Shown here piece by piece: positions 12,653-25,436 of a DNA stretch of 64,000 nt. Location: the NCBI GenBank assembly GCA_018697195.1, contig JAGMWU010000042.1, positions 124,001-188,000 on the forward strand. Reading direction: 5' to 3'. The stretch comes from Certhia americana (taxonomy: Eukaryota > Chordata > Aves > Passeriformes > Certhiidae). Below the pieces are notes generated by a model. The model was not told where the DNA came from. It saw only the letters and a program-made list of their open reading frames with translations, and did no database searches. Numbering within the stretch: the first letter of the stretch is position 1; the number at the start of each line of letters is the position of its first letter. Both the position numbers and the translations under genes were made by a program.

Positions 12653-15163
12653 TTTCTTCCGAAGGGAAAGCTTCTCACTTTCCCAAGAGAAATTTTGTAA
12701 ACATACTCTCCAAACAACATGCTTTCTCAAAACTACAGGTGGTGTTTTTCATCCTAGTTTTAACATAACATAGAAGATATTGTTTCTCTTACTTAGCCAA
12801 TGGTAATAGGGAAGGTGGTGTTCCTATTCCCCAATCACTTTTTACCTAGTGAAGTACCTTATATAAGGTGTTCCATTTTGTTAATAAAGATTCTTCTTTT
12901 CAGCCTTCTGATGAACTTATTTGGAGTCTGTGTGTTTCTGTCCATAACTAACAGCGACAGTTCAGACTTTACAGCTGGCTTAAATGACATAAAAATGCCA
13001 TAATGCAAGCACATAAGTTTACATGGTAACTTACCTACTGGGAACATGGATAGATATTGTAAATAGCTGAGTTGGAGTTGAATATAATTAAAAGAATGTG
13101 CACTTGGTTCAGCTGTGAAAGCAATGTAACTGCTTTGGCAATACTGGCCCTTCATCAAACCCTCGTTCAGGCAGGTATTTAACTACACAAATAGAGTACT
13201 GTCATGTCTCTGGATGGCGTGTCTTTTAAAGACTCACCCATAACTTCACATGGAACTTCTGGATTTTGAAGTTCAGCTTTGGTTTGCTGCAAAACAAAAT
13301 CAAGAGATTCTACATGGTGGCAAAGGCCACCACTCGTGGCTCCAGAAACAGATATGGAATAAAATGCCTTGAATGGTTTAGCAAAGAGATTTTTACCTCA
13401 CTTTTTCAGCAACACAACACAACACCGCCTTGCATGCTTGGTTGCCTGAGAGGGTTTGAATTTCTGGTTCTCTCCTCCAGACCCCACAGTAGATACTACT
13501 CTAGGCCTGAGAAATTATTTTTGACAAAAATGCCATTGAAAATCATTTCTGGGGGAGAAATATTTCAGCTGTAGAGCTTCAGGATTTGCCTAAAGTTAGC
13601 ATTTGTCAGTCATTTGTTCTGTGTTGAGAAAGTGGTGGATTATATTTACCGAAAAGACTTTTCAATAAGCATTTCACAGTAAAGTCAGTGCAGCCTGTCC
13701 TGATGAAAGCGTTTGCAGATAGTCGAACTCCTGAAATTCCATAAAGTCATCTTTCTCAGCAATGTCCGCTCAGGACACTTTGCTCCTTCCATGGAAGTAG
13801 TATTGCATGCTTTTCTCATCCTTCACATCAAGCAAAATTAAAAATCAAGAAACTCTTTTAAGGTCAGGCATTTTGATGCCAGATTAGAAATAACACACTT
13901 TAAAGAAATTAAAAAATGGAGTTTTTGTTCAGACTTAATGATCAGGTGCCTGTCCAAGCAAGAGGTAACCTAATTTATCTAGGCTCCCCAGGACTTCCAC
14001 TGTCAAAGCTAGACAAATTTAGACATTTACTTTTTGAGGGAAAAAAAAAAATAGAAAATAAAATTCCCAATTTTTTCTTGCAAACCCTTCAGTTTTCACA
14101 AGTGTTTTCAAATACGCTAAAGTACATTTACATTTATTTTATTAAATAATAGGATTTATGCAGCTCTAAGATCAAACAGAAAACTTTCAGTAGGAAAATT
14201 ACCTCCCTCAGCTCCTTGGTACTTTAAATTGCTCTAAACATTTAGTCTTGCCTCTAAATAATACAGTTTCTAAACCTTGTGTAGAGAATGTGTAGAGCTT
14301 TGTTAAATTTTTCTCTTGTTTTCCGAGCTTTGCCTCATTTTAACTATATGAATTCGAGAATTTGAAATTTCTGCCCTTTCCAGTACCTTTCATAAAATAT
14401 TTCCTAAAATTGCTATAAAAGTAGGAAAATAAGTAATTAATCCAAATTATTTCACATTCTTTATTTGATCTCTTCTGATTTTGTTCCCCATCTCAGGATG
14501 CAGAGTGAGAGAGCTGCTGGCTGGGGAAAAACCATAACATTGGGCCTGTTATAGGCACCTGTCTAAATGCCCTTTTTCAGTAGTTTAGTCAGTACTCTTT
14601 TTTTCAAGCTTTATCCAGGTAAATTTTTTCAAGGCCTTGGATTGTAAACAGGCCACCCTGCTGCTGCCCCATGCTTTTGGAATGCTGTGACCCAGACTGC
14701 ACAATATTTCACATGAGGCTGCATTGGTTATTTATGAAGAAGCTTCATTAATTCTTTCTGCATTTGCTATATTATATCTATATGCTCTTTTCTGCTCGCA
14801 CATTTATATTTAATAGCACATGAGAGGTCAGCCTTCTACCCAAGTTCAACAAAAATTCTGTCAAATAGTCACTAATGTTAAAAGATGAAAAACGCTAGGG
14901 GAAAATGACCATGTAAAGAATTCTGTGATAAAATGCTTAAGGCTCAGGCCATGCTCATCAATTTTCCTACTTCAGATGCCTTCTTCAGCCTCTGCCAGTA
15001 TAGGATTTTGCTTCATTGGCTGCTAGATTCAACTTTCTCTCTAATGTAACATTATCATAATTCCTGCAGGGAACTGATGGGAGTCTTATGGCTGCTACCA
15101 GGAGAGATGAGTTCCCTAACTACAAAGTTACTTAGGTCTGAATGACTTCCTAGGATATATTGG

Positions 15164-15200
15164 GAAAACAAACAAACAAACAAACACACACACAAAAAAA
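15164..15200 (+). repeat. (AAAC)n / (CA)n simple repeat
   Basis: Five or so AAAC units are followed by a short ACACAC run and an A run. This is a microsatellite-type tract with no coding role. Confidence 0.9.
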
Positions 15201-18200
15201 TAAACTAGCAAACAAAGCACACCACAGAAAATTCTGCTCTGTATTTCATAGAGCAGTCACAGCATACCATTAGGAATCATGGAGGTAAACAGTCTAAAGC
15301 CTCTACATGTGAGAAAGAAAATGATTTAAAGATATTTTTGTCTATTGCACTTTTTTATTTGTTTGGTTAAGCACATTTCTGCTTAGTGGGAGGGACTGTA
15401 CAACTTCTGTCTGTGAATGCCTAACTCAGGCAATCCACTGAGTCACTTGTAAAAATCTTTAACATTTCGGACATACTTCAGAATGTTGGCTATTGCCTGT
15501 ATTGGCATTAATCCCTCCTCTAAATGAGAAATCAATTTGAAAAATATCTGAGACACTTAGGTATAAAAGATAAAAGAGCAGTCTATTGATCACAAGTAAA
15601 TATCTTAACACAGAGACATTCAGAGTTCCCAGTTTACTGGGCTCTCTGATCCCATTGCATATTCCCACAGCTTGGCAATAAGCTTTTCCACTATGCACAA
15701 CACTACCTACCTTGGAGCCTGAGAACTCAATAAATATCAGCAATATCAAAAATAGATTGGTAGAGAAAAAGAAAATGTTTATAAACTAGTCCCAAATTAA
15801 CCTCTCTTCTGAACTGACATTGTGTTCCATTTCTATGTCAGGCTTTTTCATCTAGCTCTTTCCCATAAAGATTTCTGCAAGGTCAGCCAGGTATGTTTTT
15901 AAACTTTTTACAGGCAAAGGTGGTTGCAGAAATCCCACAAAAAATGCATCTATGTTATCTAGTAAATCAGTGAGAAAAACCAGAGTTTAAACCAAGCTTG
16001 TCACAAAAGTCTCTTTAGCAGTTGTCATTGAACTCCAAAAATGAGCGCATTGAGGGAAGAGAAAGCAGCTGATGAAGATTCACAGCTAGATAATGGCTTT
16101 TTTAAATAGGATATTCATTTTAATCTATAGTATTTACAAGCAATTATTAGCTAGAATATAGAATTAGCAGTTCATCTTTAATTTGTAAGTTTACTAACTT
16201 TGTGTTAGATAATTAATTCAAAGCATTTGAATTTTATCTATAGAGTCAGTCCATGGGTGCTTTAAAACAGTGAACAAGAAAAATAGCAGCCAAGATCTAG
16301 AAATACAAAGCAGTCATAGAATGTGGTTGAAGTTTGGATCTTCTCTGATGTCTTCTATATTGCCAGGATATTTTAAATAAGATTATGTTTCATCCAAGCA
16401 TCAAAATAGCAGAATAAACTCCATGTCTAGATTGGAACTCTTGTAACATTTATTTTAAATAAAGCTGTACAACAAGAAGCAAGTATTTTCTGAATGTCTC
16501 CAGTGGCTGAAGTCTTAAAAGAATTAGGATATTTTTGTTTTGTTTGGTGGGATCTTTCAAAAAATTTCAAAAACTTAGGTGTCTGTCTAATGGAATTTTG
16601 AGCAATCTATAAACCTGAACTCCCACATGAATAAATACAATAGAAACCTCCTGGGTTTTCTTAAAATATCCAATGTCAAATTATTATTGCAGTCTGAGCT
16701 CTTTTCAGTTTTTGGTCTATTTTGTTAATGCATTCATTTTACTTACTATTTTTGATGTGTAGAATGCAAACTTTCTGGGGCAGGAATTGCCTATATTTAC
16801 ATGTAGGTACAGCAGCTACCCATGCAAAAATTACTGTTTCTGTTCCCAAATTCTTTCATCTCCCAGCTTCTCTCTTTTTCACTTCTAATCCAGCTTTCAC
16901 CCTAGCCTAGTTTCTCTAGACTGCTGCAATTTTACTTTAGGTTACCTATGTAAACTAGATTTAACTAACACACCATGACAGTGCTCATCTTCGTTTTCTC
17001 TAACAGATACATACTTGGGCTACCTCAGGGCTTGCTAAGAGTTTTCAAATGCAAGAATTCTGGGGTTTTAATCTAAATAGCACAAAAATTCTCAGTTCAC
17101 TTCTTTTATTCCTACCGGTTTGTGAAATTTGTGCTTTCACTTCATTTTTATTGATTTACATGTTGTTGCAGACAAAGGATTTGGAACACTGAAATTTGTT
17201 TTCTCTTCTCAGACCTTTTTTTCTCAGCAAAAGGAGGTCTGTTACTCTTCCTAATAGTGCAGCTACTGCTGGTAGCACACTTCCACTGCCAAGCAGGCAA
17301 TGTAAGGTGCAATGATTCATGATATAGAAATAGCTATTGAATCTGCAGTAATTGTACTTTTGGTGTCACGTTCATGCCAGACATGGAGAATTTTCTAGAA
17401 TTCATTTGTTGTGTATGACAGCCACATTTTTAAACCTGGTTATTTAAAATGAAAAATAGATTCTTCATTATCTTTCATTTAAGTATTGTGAAACATCCGT
17501 CTATATTTTAAACAAAGATATGTATTTAGCAAATAGCTTCATATCACAGGAAAAAAATGGATTTTATTTACTAGAAATGTACCAGAGAGACTGTGAGAAG
17601 AGACAAATAAGGCTTCTGAAAGTACACCCACAAAGGTTTGCTTTTCAGGGCTGATATTACAAGTAATTAGCCTGACATTTAATGAATGACATTTCTAAGA
17701 ACTGCTTACTTAACTGTCTGTCTTAACAGACAAACAGAACAACCTTGTTTTGTTTTGTTGCTGTTGTTTTGTTTAGAGAAGGTAGCAGCATTGTTGCACA
17801 TTTTATGCAAAGTGATGTTTCCAGCTAATGTTGAAAACATCTATATTCATGAAATACTTGAAATAAAAATGCTCTCTGTTAGCTGAGTTTCTGGTATGGT
17901 GCTGTCTGCTTAGTACAGGCTCTGATAAGAGTTCCTGTAATAAAGATGAGTGGGCCCATACTAGAGTTAGAATAAACTGACCCTCAATTAAAACTGTGTG
18001 TTTTTTCCAAGCGAGTTTAAAATCATGAAAAATTTGGACAGCATTTCCCATTTTTGTGAAAAAGGGAAAGGAAAAAAAATGGCAGATCTGTTGATCTGTT
18101 GAAATTATAGGTTCTTAAGCTTCTCCTAGGCTATAATATTTAATTTTATATTGGCAAGAAACTCTTTGGAAGGATCAAGAATGCATGTGTTAGCCTGGTT

Positions 18201-18531
18201 ATCCAACCCAGAGGATATGTTTGTTTACATACAACACATTTCAAGGGTACTTAGAAAACCACAGTAATTCAAAAAATACATCTGAAATTTGGTCTCATTT
18301 CCTGCTTATATTAAGAATGAAATTAAGTGTTTATGTCATGATAGTCTCATCAGCTTTATTTTTGTGCATTAGAATCTGGAAATCTCCTCCAAGTGCCTGT
18401 AATATCAGAGTCTCATTCACCCGGTTCAGCTGCTGGGTTAGCACACCCACACCTCACCAGGGAAGAGAATGGAGTCTTCAGCCCAAATGGCAGAAATCTG
18501 GTTATAAATAGATTTCTCATTTAGCACCTTT

Positions 18532-18534
<3 letters not shown>

Positions 18535-18566
<32 letters not shown>

Positions 18567-18582
18567 CTGATGGGTTTTATTT
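18535..18582 (-). repeat. 27-base poly-T, minus-strand poly-A tail candidate with AATAAA
   Basis: Twenty-seven uninterrupted T residues lie at 18535-18561. Read on the minus strand this is a poly-A tract, and AATAAA (plus-strand TTTATT, 18576-18581) lies 14 bases upstream of it. That spacing is what a retroposed mRNA 3' end would show. I could not recognise a gene in the sequence that would form the body (18582 onward), nor find target-site duplications. A plain homopolymer run is equally possible. Confidence 0.35.
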
Positions 18583-19389
18583 CACTGTTTTAACAAATGG
18601 AGAAGGCGGAACTACAAAGTTATCCTGCTTAAAAAGAAATGTGAGCAAAGCCACTGACTCTTTTCCTAATGCCATTAATGCCATCAATGATGACATGGTC
18701 TAGTAAACTGAGTGACCCTGTCTTGAGACACTATTAGCATGTACACAAAAGTTTGGTTTAGGTCTGCAGTATGAAAGAAAAAAATGTGAAACACTAGAAT
18801 GAGTGAAAACAGTATTAAATGTCCTATCTTCTATATTCCTAAGATTTTGGGGACAAAATGGCACATATTCCTTTTGCTCTTTCAGTCCTTCCTTTACTAA
18901 TTCCTTTTATAATCTAAACGAAAAAGACTGTGAGCTCCATAAATTAAAGGGAAAATAACTTTTTTTTTTTTTTTTCAAAACAAAGACTGATACTTTCCAA
19001 GAAAATTTTCATTTCTAAAAAAGAGAAAAGCTTAGTAAATCAACAGCCCATAGTTTGCAGCAGTTTTGAATGAGTAGAAACATAAACTGAGAAATAAATT
19101 AATACAGGGTATTCCATTGCAGTGTACAACTAGCGCTTGCAAATAATCAAAATATGCCACTACAAAGGCTCACCTCCACCAAAGAAATATTTGTTTTACA
19201 AAAATATAGATGGTATATTAGCACACACCTGAATGCCTTGGTTGTTCCTTACTGTCATTGCACTGGCACAGGGACACTGATAGAGGATAGCCCTGACATT
19301 TCCAGTTCAGAAAAGACACTTCTGAAGTGTCTTCACTGACACTCCTTGACATCTCTCCTACTACATCTCTTGTTGGCCCCTGCTACTCT

Positions 19390-19623
19390 CTACATATGAT
19401 CCCACGGTTGATATTCTTCCTTCAACTCCTTGGGTAGCTGATCCCTTCTCAGCTGATCCAGCTCATTTCCAGCTTCCCAGCAATGCCCTGTTTCACAACC
19501 TTTCTTTATTTCAGTCATATAAACCTTTCCATTAAAGAACTCACTTTCTGCCCACAAGGCACTTCCATGGGCCTGTTTTATTGTAGTGAAAATGCAAACA
19601 ACAGGGAAAAGAATCTTGTACAC
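19390..19623 (-). other. Unrecognised minus-strand open frame, doubtful
   Basis: A 77-codon frame with an ATG start. Its second half is rich in Glu, Lys, Leu and Gln (for example NELDQLRRDQLPKELKEE), which looks more protein-like than most frames here and could form a short helix. A splice-acceptor-like AATAAAACAG precedes residue 19 or so. No protein family is recognised, there is no second exon in view, and chance is a fair explanation. Confidence 0.15.
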
Positions 19624-22237
19624 ACATGAGTGAATTATGCTCCCTCAGAAAAAGCCCTTTGAACTGCAGTTTCTCTCACTTCTTCCCCAGCCCTTGTCAC
19701 CATGGGTTATTTTTCAATTGTGCTTTCACAGCAGCTCTTCACTGAAGTGAATGGTACCACTTTTGGACCTTGGTATTTGTGCAGTAATTACTATTGTTCA
19801 GCCTCATGTTTAATAGGCAAGTGAGAGGACTTCTAAAAATATAGCAGCCCTCATAAAGATTGCTTACAAATCCCTTCAGAAATACAAAGCTGTGGTCCCA
19901 AACAAACCCTGTTCCATTCAGCGAAGTTTTCTGTTCAGCTGTAGCACAAAAACACAAGATGAAGAAGAAGTAATACTGGGTCAGAAGAAACAGAGAAAAG
20001 GAATAAAGACTGTAGTTCAAACAACTAAAGCCTTGGTTGGGAGAGTGAAAGTCTGTTTTATTACTGCTGCAAACTCTTCTCTCTTCAATGGCTCCAAAAT
20101 CAAGATAACTCTAATTTGCCCTAAACAGCTTTTGATTTTATCAACAAAGCATCAAAGGGCCTGAGCAATACACAATGTGAATATCTCGTAAAGGTCAGAT
20201 TGTTTTCCTGTCTGAGAAAGCAAAATATCCTCACCTTTTTTTTATGTTATAATTCGAAATTTATTTGAAAATACACCATTTTATGTACAGTGCTACAGCT
20301 CTTTCTTCTCCTTTTCTGCAAATCTTATTTCCAGCTAACACTGTCTTTTATGAAATGAAAGAGTTTGCATGTATTCCCATTAAAAAAAGCCCCATCAGTT
20401 CTCTATCTTTGTGTTACTAAATAATTAGGGGCTTTGGGTTTTGTTTTTTTTTTTCTGATAGAAGTATAAGCAGGAACTGTGATGAATAGAGAAAGAAAAA
20501 TAAACAATTCCAGAGTTCCTGTTGTAGAATGGAAGTGAGCCATCATAAAACATAGCCCCCACAAATTGTGCTAAATTGTTTGAAATTACACTTGTAATAG
20601 TGTTAATTACCAATAGCCCAACTATTTTAGGAGAACATAATTGAAAACCAGTTATGCTGGAATCTAAAAAGGGTAACATCTCTTCATCTGACACTATTTT
20701 TCTTCTTTTTGACGGAAGAAAAATTGTCATTTCTCTTACAGAATAAGGAAAAAAATAGGTAAATGTACCTGAAGCAGACAGGAGTAATTTGATTGTTTTC
20801 TAAAAACCCATTTATATTAAGGGTCCAAATTGAATCCCAGCCTTTATTTTCTCCGTACTACCCAGGTGTGACTGACTACAGGTCAGCTAAAATCGTGATG
20901 GAAAAGGGAATTAGAGCAAGACTTATGTTTCTGCTGGAGCTCAGCAACTGCCAATGTCCCTTTAGAGAGGAAGAAAGGGTGCAGATGTTTTTATACTGAG
21001 TGAGCTCAAGAGAGAGTGTAATGCTGCAATCCCTACATTTAGTAATGAGCCTGAGCCACATGCAAAGACCTCCAGCTTTTGGCAGTCCTTCAGCTCTGAA
21101 GATCAGATTTTCAAAACCATTCAGCTGTCCTAGATAAAGCAGTGCCATCAACACTTGGCCTTTCAGCTTCTGGCCTCCATTGCACCAAGTCATTAATTCA
21201 GAAAACAGATTTCATATTAACATCATCTGTTAAGCCAGGGGAGGAAAACTGAGTTTCATTGTACAAGCTAATTTTCATCAAGGCATTCAGAAGTGCTAAT
21301 ACTAATTCATTATTTCGTGATGGACCTATCTGTAAAAAATATAGGTTTGGCACATGTTGATAGATGGATGGCTTCTGAGATTCTCTTTTCTCTCCAGCAC
21401 CAGATCTGTCATAGACTAACTATGAAAATATATATACTAACACTGACTTGGGCAATCTGAATCAGGCCTTGTTGGGCAGAACGAGCCATTCTGGAGAGAG
21501 CAGCACTCTCTTATTGAGTCAGGCCAATAACAGATGAGTGGTCTTGCAAGTGTTTCCAGTACAGCATTATTTTTTCAAAGTATAAATCATCTGCCTAATT
21601 TCCAGCATGTCACTCAACACTGAGATATTTTTCAACCATGCTTTTACATGAATGGGCAACATGAGTGTTGTTACCAGCCCCTCCTATCAAAATTGGTCAC
21701 TGATTTTCCTTTACAATACTCTGTTTTCAGCTGCTTCAAGAATCTGCAGCTATTGAATCAGACATTTTCTCTGCTGAGAAAATGCATCCTTAGAAAAACA
21801 AACACAACTGAGGAAATTTAAAAAATCAAAAACTCAAAAAACAGACTACTAGATTAAAACTGAATTCATTATTCTGCTAGAAAATCATTATTCCATATGA
21901 CAGAAATAGAGGTGGGCAACAAAACAAAAAAGCTGAACTAAGTTCAAACCAGTGCTTGATTGTGACTCATCTCTGTTCATGAATAAGGATGAACCAAGTC
22001 AATGAAAGGTTTCTGGCATTATGTCCTTATCATCAAATATGTTTGATTTCTCACATATTTGTCATCAGCTCCTTTGGCTTGGATTGTTTTTGGCTGATAG
22101 AAATAAGTTAGACCCTTGAACTAAGTCATATCTTGAACTATTTCACTCACTGAAGGAGAAACATTCTGCCTTCTATCACCTTTTTATGAAGAATAACTCA
22201 TAGCAGAAAATAAAGAGAAAGAAACAGCCTCAAAGTT

Positions 22238-22331
22238 TTATTCAAAAGATTTTGCTGAGAGGAGAAGGAATGAAAAATGGTCTCCGGGTCGACCTGCAGG
22301 ACCTTTAGGCCCTTGCAGGCCACAATGGACT
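22238..22331 (-). pseudogene. Possible collagen-like terminal or decayed exon
   Basis: Reading the minus strand, TTTACTTCTTGCAG ends at 22330 and resembles a vertebrate splice acceptor. The open frame that follows contains GLQGPKGPAGRPGD (22280-22321), which is four full Gly-X-Y triplets and the start of a fifth, with Pro at collagen-typical positions. It continues for 13 residues to a TAA stop (22238-22240). The stop overlaps AATAAA (plus-strand TTTATT, 22237-22242) and T-rich sequence follows. Seen directly: the repeat, acceptor-like tract, stop and signal. Inferred: either a short last exon of a collagen-domain gene lying at higher coordinates, or an internal collagen exon whose donor site decayed, since no GT follows GGAGAC. 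No other Gly-X-Y exon was found in the window. The gene is unidentified. Confidence 0.35.
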
Positions 22332-23640
22332 GCAAGAAGTAAAGAATCAGGGCTTTTCCACAGTTTATTTTTCATTAAACCTATCCTGTCCCTCTGTATC
22401 CTCTTATTCATATGAACTTTATTCAGAACATGGGTAGAATGCAGGAAAAGAAGCATTTTACTCTGCTTCCCTCAGTCTCTCCTTAGCCTCAAGAGGGTCA
22501 CATAAGAAGCTGAGCTAATAAACTCAGAACATTAGTGAGTGGTTCTTCTTGTTAAGAAAGCTTTTTAAAAAGGCAGGTTGCTATTTATTTGTCATAAATT
22601 TCTTTATTTACAAATAAATAAATTTCTTTATTTACAAATATTTCTTATTAACAAATAAAGAAATCATATCCATTCTCAACAACGTGTCTGTACCAACTTT
22701 GCTGTATGTAAGCAAAATGGTTCAGTGGATCTTAGGAATTCATATTTATTTTTACTTATGTCTAGTGATAAACACATAAATATTGCTATTAACATAGAAG
22801 AATTGGTATTTGTCCACAGCCTTAGAGCTTTTGCTTCATTTTTTTTAAATTGAATGAATTATTTAGCTTTTTTAACAGTATATCAAGTCTCTACCATAAG
22901 AGGAATGACAATATTCATAATTTAACATGCAGTTTAGACTCAAAGGAATACAACCAAATCTGTGCAACCATTTACAGAATTAGTTAGTTTTTCTTCTCAG
23001 AAGACATGGAAAAAGCTCTGATTGTCGTACTTTACGATTCAGCTGAACTAATGTCATTTGCTAGAAACATTTTAGAATTAATCCTGACATTTTTAATCAA
23101 AGAATCATTTAGTGGTTTTTTACTGAAGACTTAGGTATTCAGCTAGTTTGACAGTTGCTTGAATATGTTTTGAGGAATATTGGCACTAATCATTGAATAA
23201 ATTATTAGAAAACATATCTTTCTTGCATAGTCACAGCCATTTTCACCCCTGTTTATCAGTTCCTTGTTCTTAGTAATAAAATCCACTTATCCTAATGAAA
23301 GGATCCCTTTTTCCTCAAAAAAAGGGAGATAACCTGACATTTTGTGTTCTTCCAGTATACTAAAAAATACATTTTTATGTTTGCATGAACTTAGTGGTTT
23401 TAAAGGTATTAAATAGATTTGAAAAGTACTTCTTTGACATCATCATTGTGAGGACATAATTATAAGGCCTTTTTATAAAGACATGCAACAAACAAACATC
23501 ATCTCACAGCTTGGCTCCAACTTCTTCTACCTATAGTACAAATGTATAGGCAGAACCAATAAGAGTCAGCCATTTTGGCCCCAACAGGAGAGTATCACAA
23601 AATAAAAGCAACTAACCATGTCTAAAATGAACATTTGCAA
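22332..23640. other. Gene-free AT-rich stretch
   Basis: No gene is supported. It holds a 24-bp tandem duplication with an inverted partner near 22594-22664 and otherwise unique-looking AT-rich DNA. Confidence 0.7.
22594..22664. repeat. AT-rich tandem duplication plus inverted partner
   Basis: A 23-base sequence starting ATAAATTTCTTTATTT is present at 22594-22616 and 22618-22640. AAATAAAGAAAT at 22653-22664 is the reverse complement of its ATTTCTTTATTT core, so the second copy and this segment could pair as a hairpin. The simple composition makes slippage the likely origin. Confidence 0.8.
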
Positions 23641-24051
23641 CTGTTTTTTTTTTTTTTTTTTAAGACTGTGTCACATTTTTGCTGCTAGGCTGAGTGGCAC
23701 CACAGCTCTTGGTGACTTGACGGAGGTCTCCCATCCCTGTTGCACACATTGATGTGCACAGCATGTGTGGCGGGAGCAGGATCAGGTATCACAGCCTTGT
23801 TGGCCAGCAGATCTGGACCAGACAGCAAGGGTAATCCTGTGTGAATGGGCTGTGACAGATTGCTTGCTCCTGTAAAGCACAAGGGGCCAAAGCATAGACC
23901 ATAGCTGAGAGCGAGCTCCCCACCTGATCTGAGCTGGGGGTGGACCAGGCTGCTGCTGAAGCAGCTTAAGGCAAGATGTCTTGCTGCAATTTAATCCTGA
24001 AGACCAATCAAGCACAGGTTTTCAGAGCCTTTCTTTGCCTTTTTAAACAAT
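23641..24051 (-). repeat. Possible retroposed segment with poly-A tail and 5S box C-like motif
   Basis: Eighteen T residues at 23644-23661 form a poly-A tract on the minus strand. The next 300 or so bases are clearly richer in G and C than the flanks. ATTTGCAA occurs at 23633-23640, near the tail, and again at 24052-24059, which would fit a short target-site duplication, though three bases separate the first copy from the tail. On the minus strand GGATGGGAGACC (plus 23725-23736) is identical to the box C control element of vertebrate 5S rRNA genes. The rest of the 5S sequence is not recognisable. It could be a relic of a 5S-derived SINE, another retroposed RNA, or coincidence. Two unrecognised minus-strand frames overlap here. 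Confidence 0.3.
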
Positions 24052-24787
24052 ATTTGCAAAAACACAATGTGGGTATAGACTAAATACTCCCGTTCATTGA
24101 GACAGAAGTATCCTATTGATAGTAGCTTAAAACAGTTCTTTTTTGTCTGCTTGCATGAAAATTTAGGTTTTGAAATGAGGAAAAGACCTGAACAGAAGGC
24201 ATTGCGAGACAGAACGGATGTTAACTCACTCTCATTATCCGATCACTTCAGAATTCACTGGCTATTCACAGCCTTGCATTTCCTAACACCAAGATTATGG
24301 AGTGCATAAAAGAGAAGATCAGAGCAGAGAGATCATTTTGCTGCAAGCAACAGCCTATCTGGGGACTTTTAAGGGCTGTAGATTAAGAAAATGTTTAGTG
24401 GCTATCATGATTCAGTTAAGCTCAGTTAAATCTGTGAAAGCCCCAAGAAACATTAATGGCAAGCATAATTTTATTATCATTTCTATTTATCAGTGAAAGC
24501 TTGGGTCAGATAAGTGTCTTATTTTCACAAGATTCAGATCTTTTTATCTGTTTCTCAATGCCCTTTGACTGAAGCAGATGGAGCTGAGTAAGTTCCTTAG
24601 ATCTCGAAAGCATTATGTGTCAAGTTTTGCATCAGGAGCTTTTACCGCAGAACTCTTTTCAGTCACAATATTTTTACTCAATTTCCACGGGGGGGAGAGG
24701 AGTTCAGGCTCTCAGCTGTCCCTTGTACTACAGCACCTTAGGCCAATGAAAAGCTAATAGAAGCTAAATTTAGGATTCAAGCAGTAA

Positions 24788-25219
24788 ATGCAATGGGAGA
24801 CTCAGCTGAGTATTACAAGATCCATCCTGCAAAATGAAGCTGTCAAACAAAGCAGGCTGAAGCAGGTTCAGTCTGACTGTTCAGCTGTAGGAACAAGCTG
24901 GGACAGGAGGCAGGACAGAGGGATCTGCATCCAAGAAACACGATCAAGGGCTGGAGCAGATAGAAGGAGGTGTTGGGTCTCAGGATCACAGACCAGAACC
25001 ACACCCAAGTCCCTGAGGGGAAACCTGGCTGATGGGAAAATCATCAGCTCAGCTTTCAGCCAGTGCCTAAATCCTGAGGGACAGACTGTGGCTGGGGGAA
25101 CTGACTGCTGCTCGGAGTCCCCAGGTTATCCAAGGCAGGATTTGGATTTGATTCGTGCTAGAAATGGTGCTGTCAGTCAGACCTTTGTACATGCTCATGC
25201 ATGTGAAGAAAAAGCATAA
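24788..25219 (+). other. Longest open frame in the window, unrecognised
   Basis: The frame has 143 codons in a patch richer in G and C than its surroundings. The product is rich in Arg, Gln, Ser and Cys, with no signal peptide, membrane segment or motif that I recognise. The higher G and C content lowers the chance of stop codons, so the length is not strong evidence. It may be part of an old repeat or of a spliced transcript. Confidence 0.12.
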
Positions 25220-25382
25220 AATCTCACAGGAGAACAGATACCTTGCACTTTGGGTTTGAAAGGCACAGCATAAAGGTTTCAAGTAAGCTAGCAAAGCCTG
25301 CTTAGCAGGAGGGCGTTAGGAGATAAATATGGAGTGCTGCCCCTGAGATACATGGATTTACAAAAAAATTTTCTGAAATTTA

Positions 25383-25436
25383 AAAATATATATACATACA
25401 AATGTCTATATATATCATTTATATATACATACAAAT
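25383..25436. repeat. TA-rich imperfect repeat
   Basis: Two imperfect copies of a unit with ATATATACATACAAATG, separated by TA-rich sequence. This is a typical unstable AT microsatellite-like region. Confidence 0.75.

Larger units (their letters stand above)
12653..22237. other. Gene-free stretch
   Basis: No gene is supported across about 9.6 kb. Open frames of 60-105 codons occur on both strands without recognisable domains. The most protein-like is a minus-strand frame at 19390-19623, listed separately. Simple repeats are an AAAC run near 15164-15200, a 27-base poly-T at 18535-18561 and a T run near 18960-18975. The rest is AT-rich and unique-looking. Confidence 0.65.
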
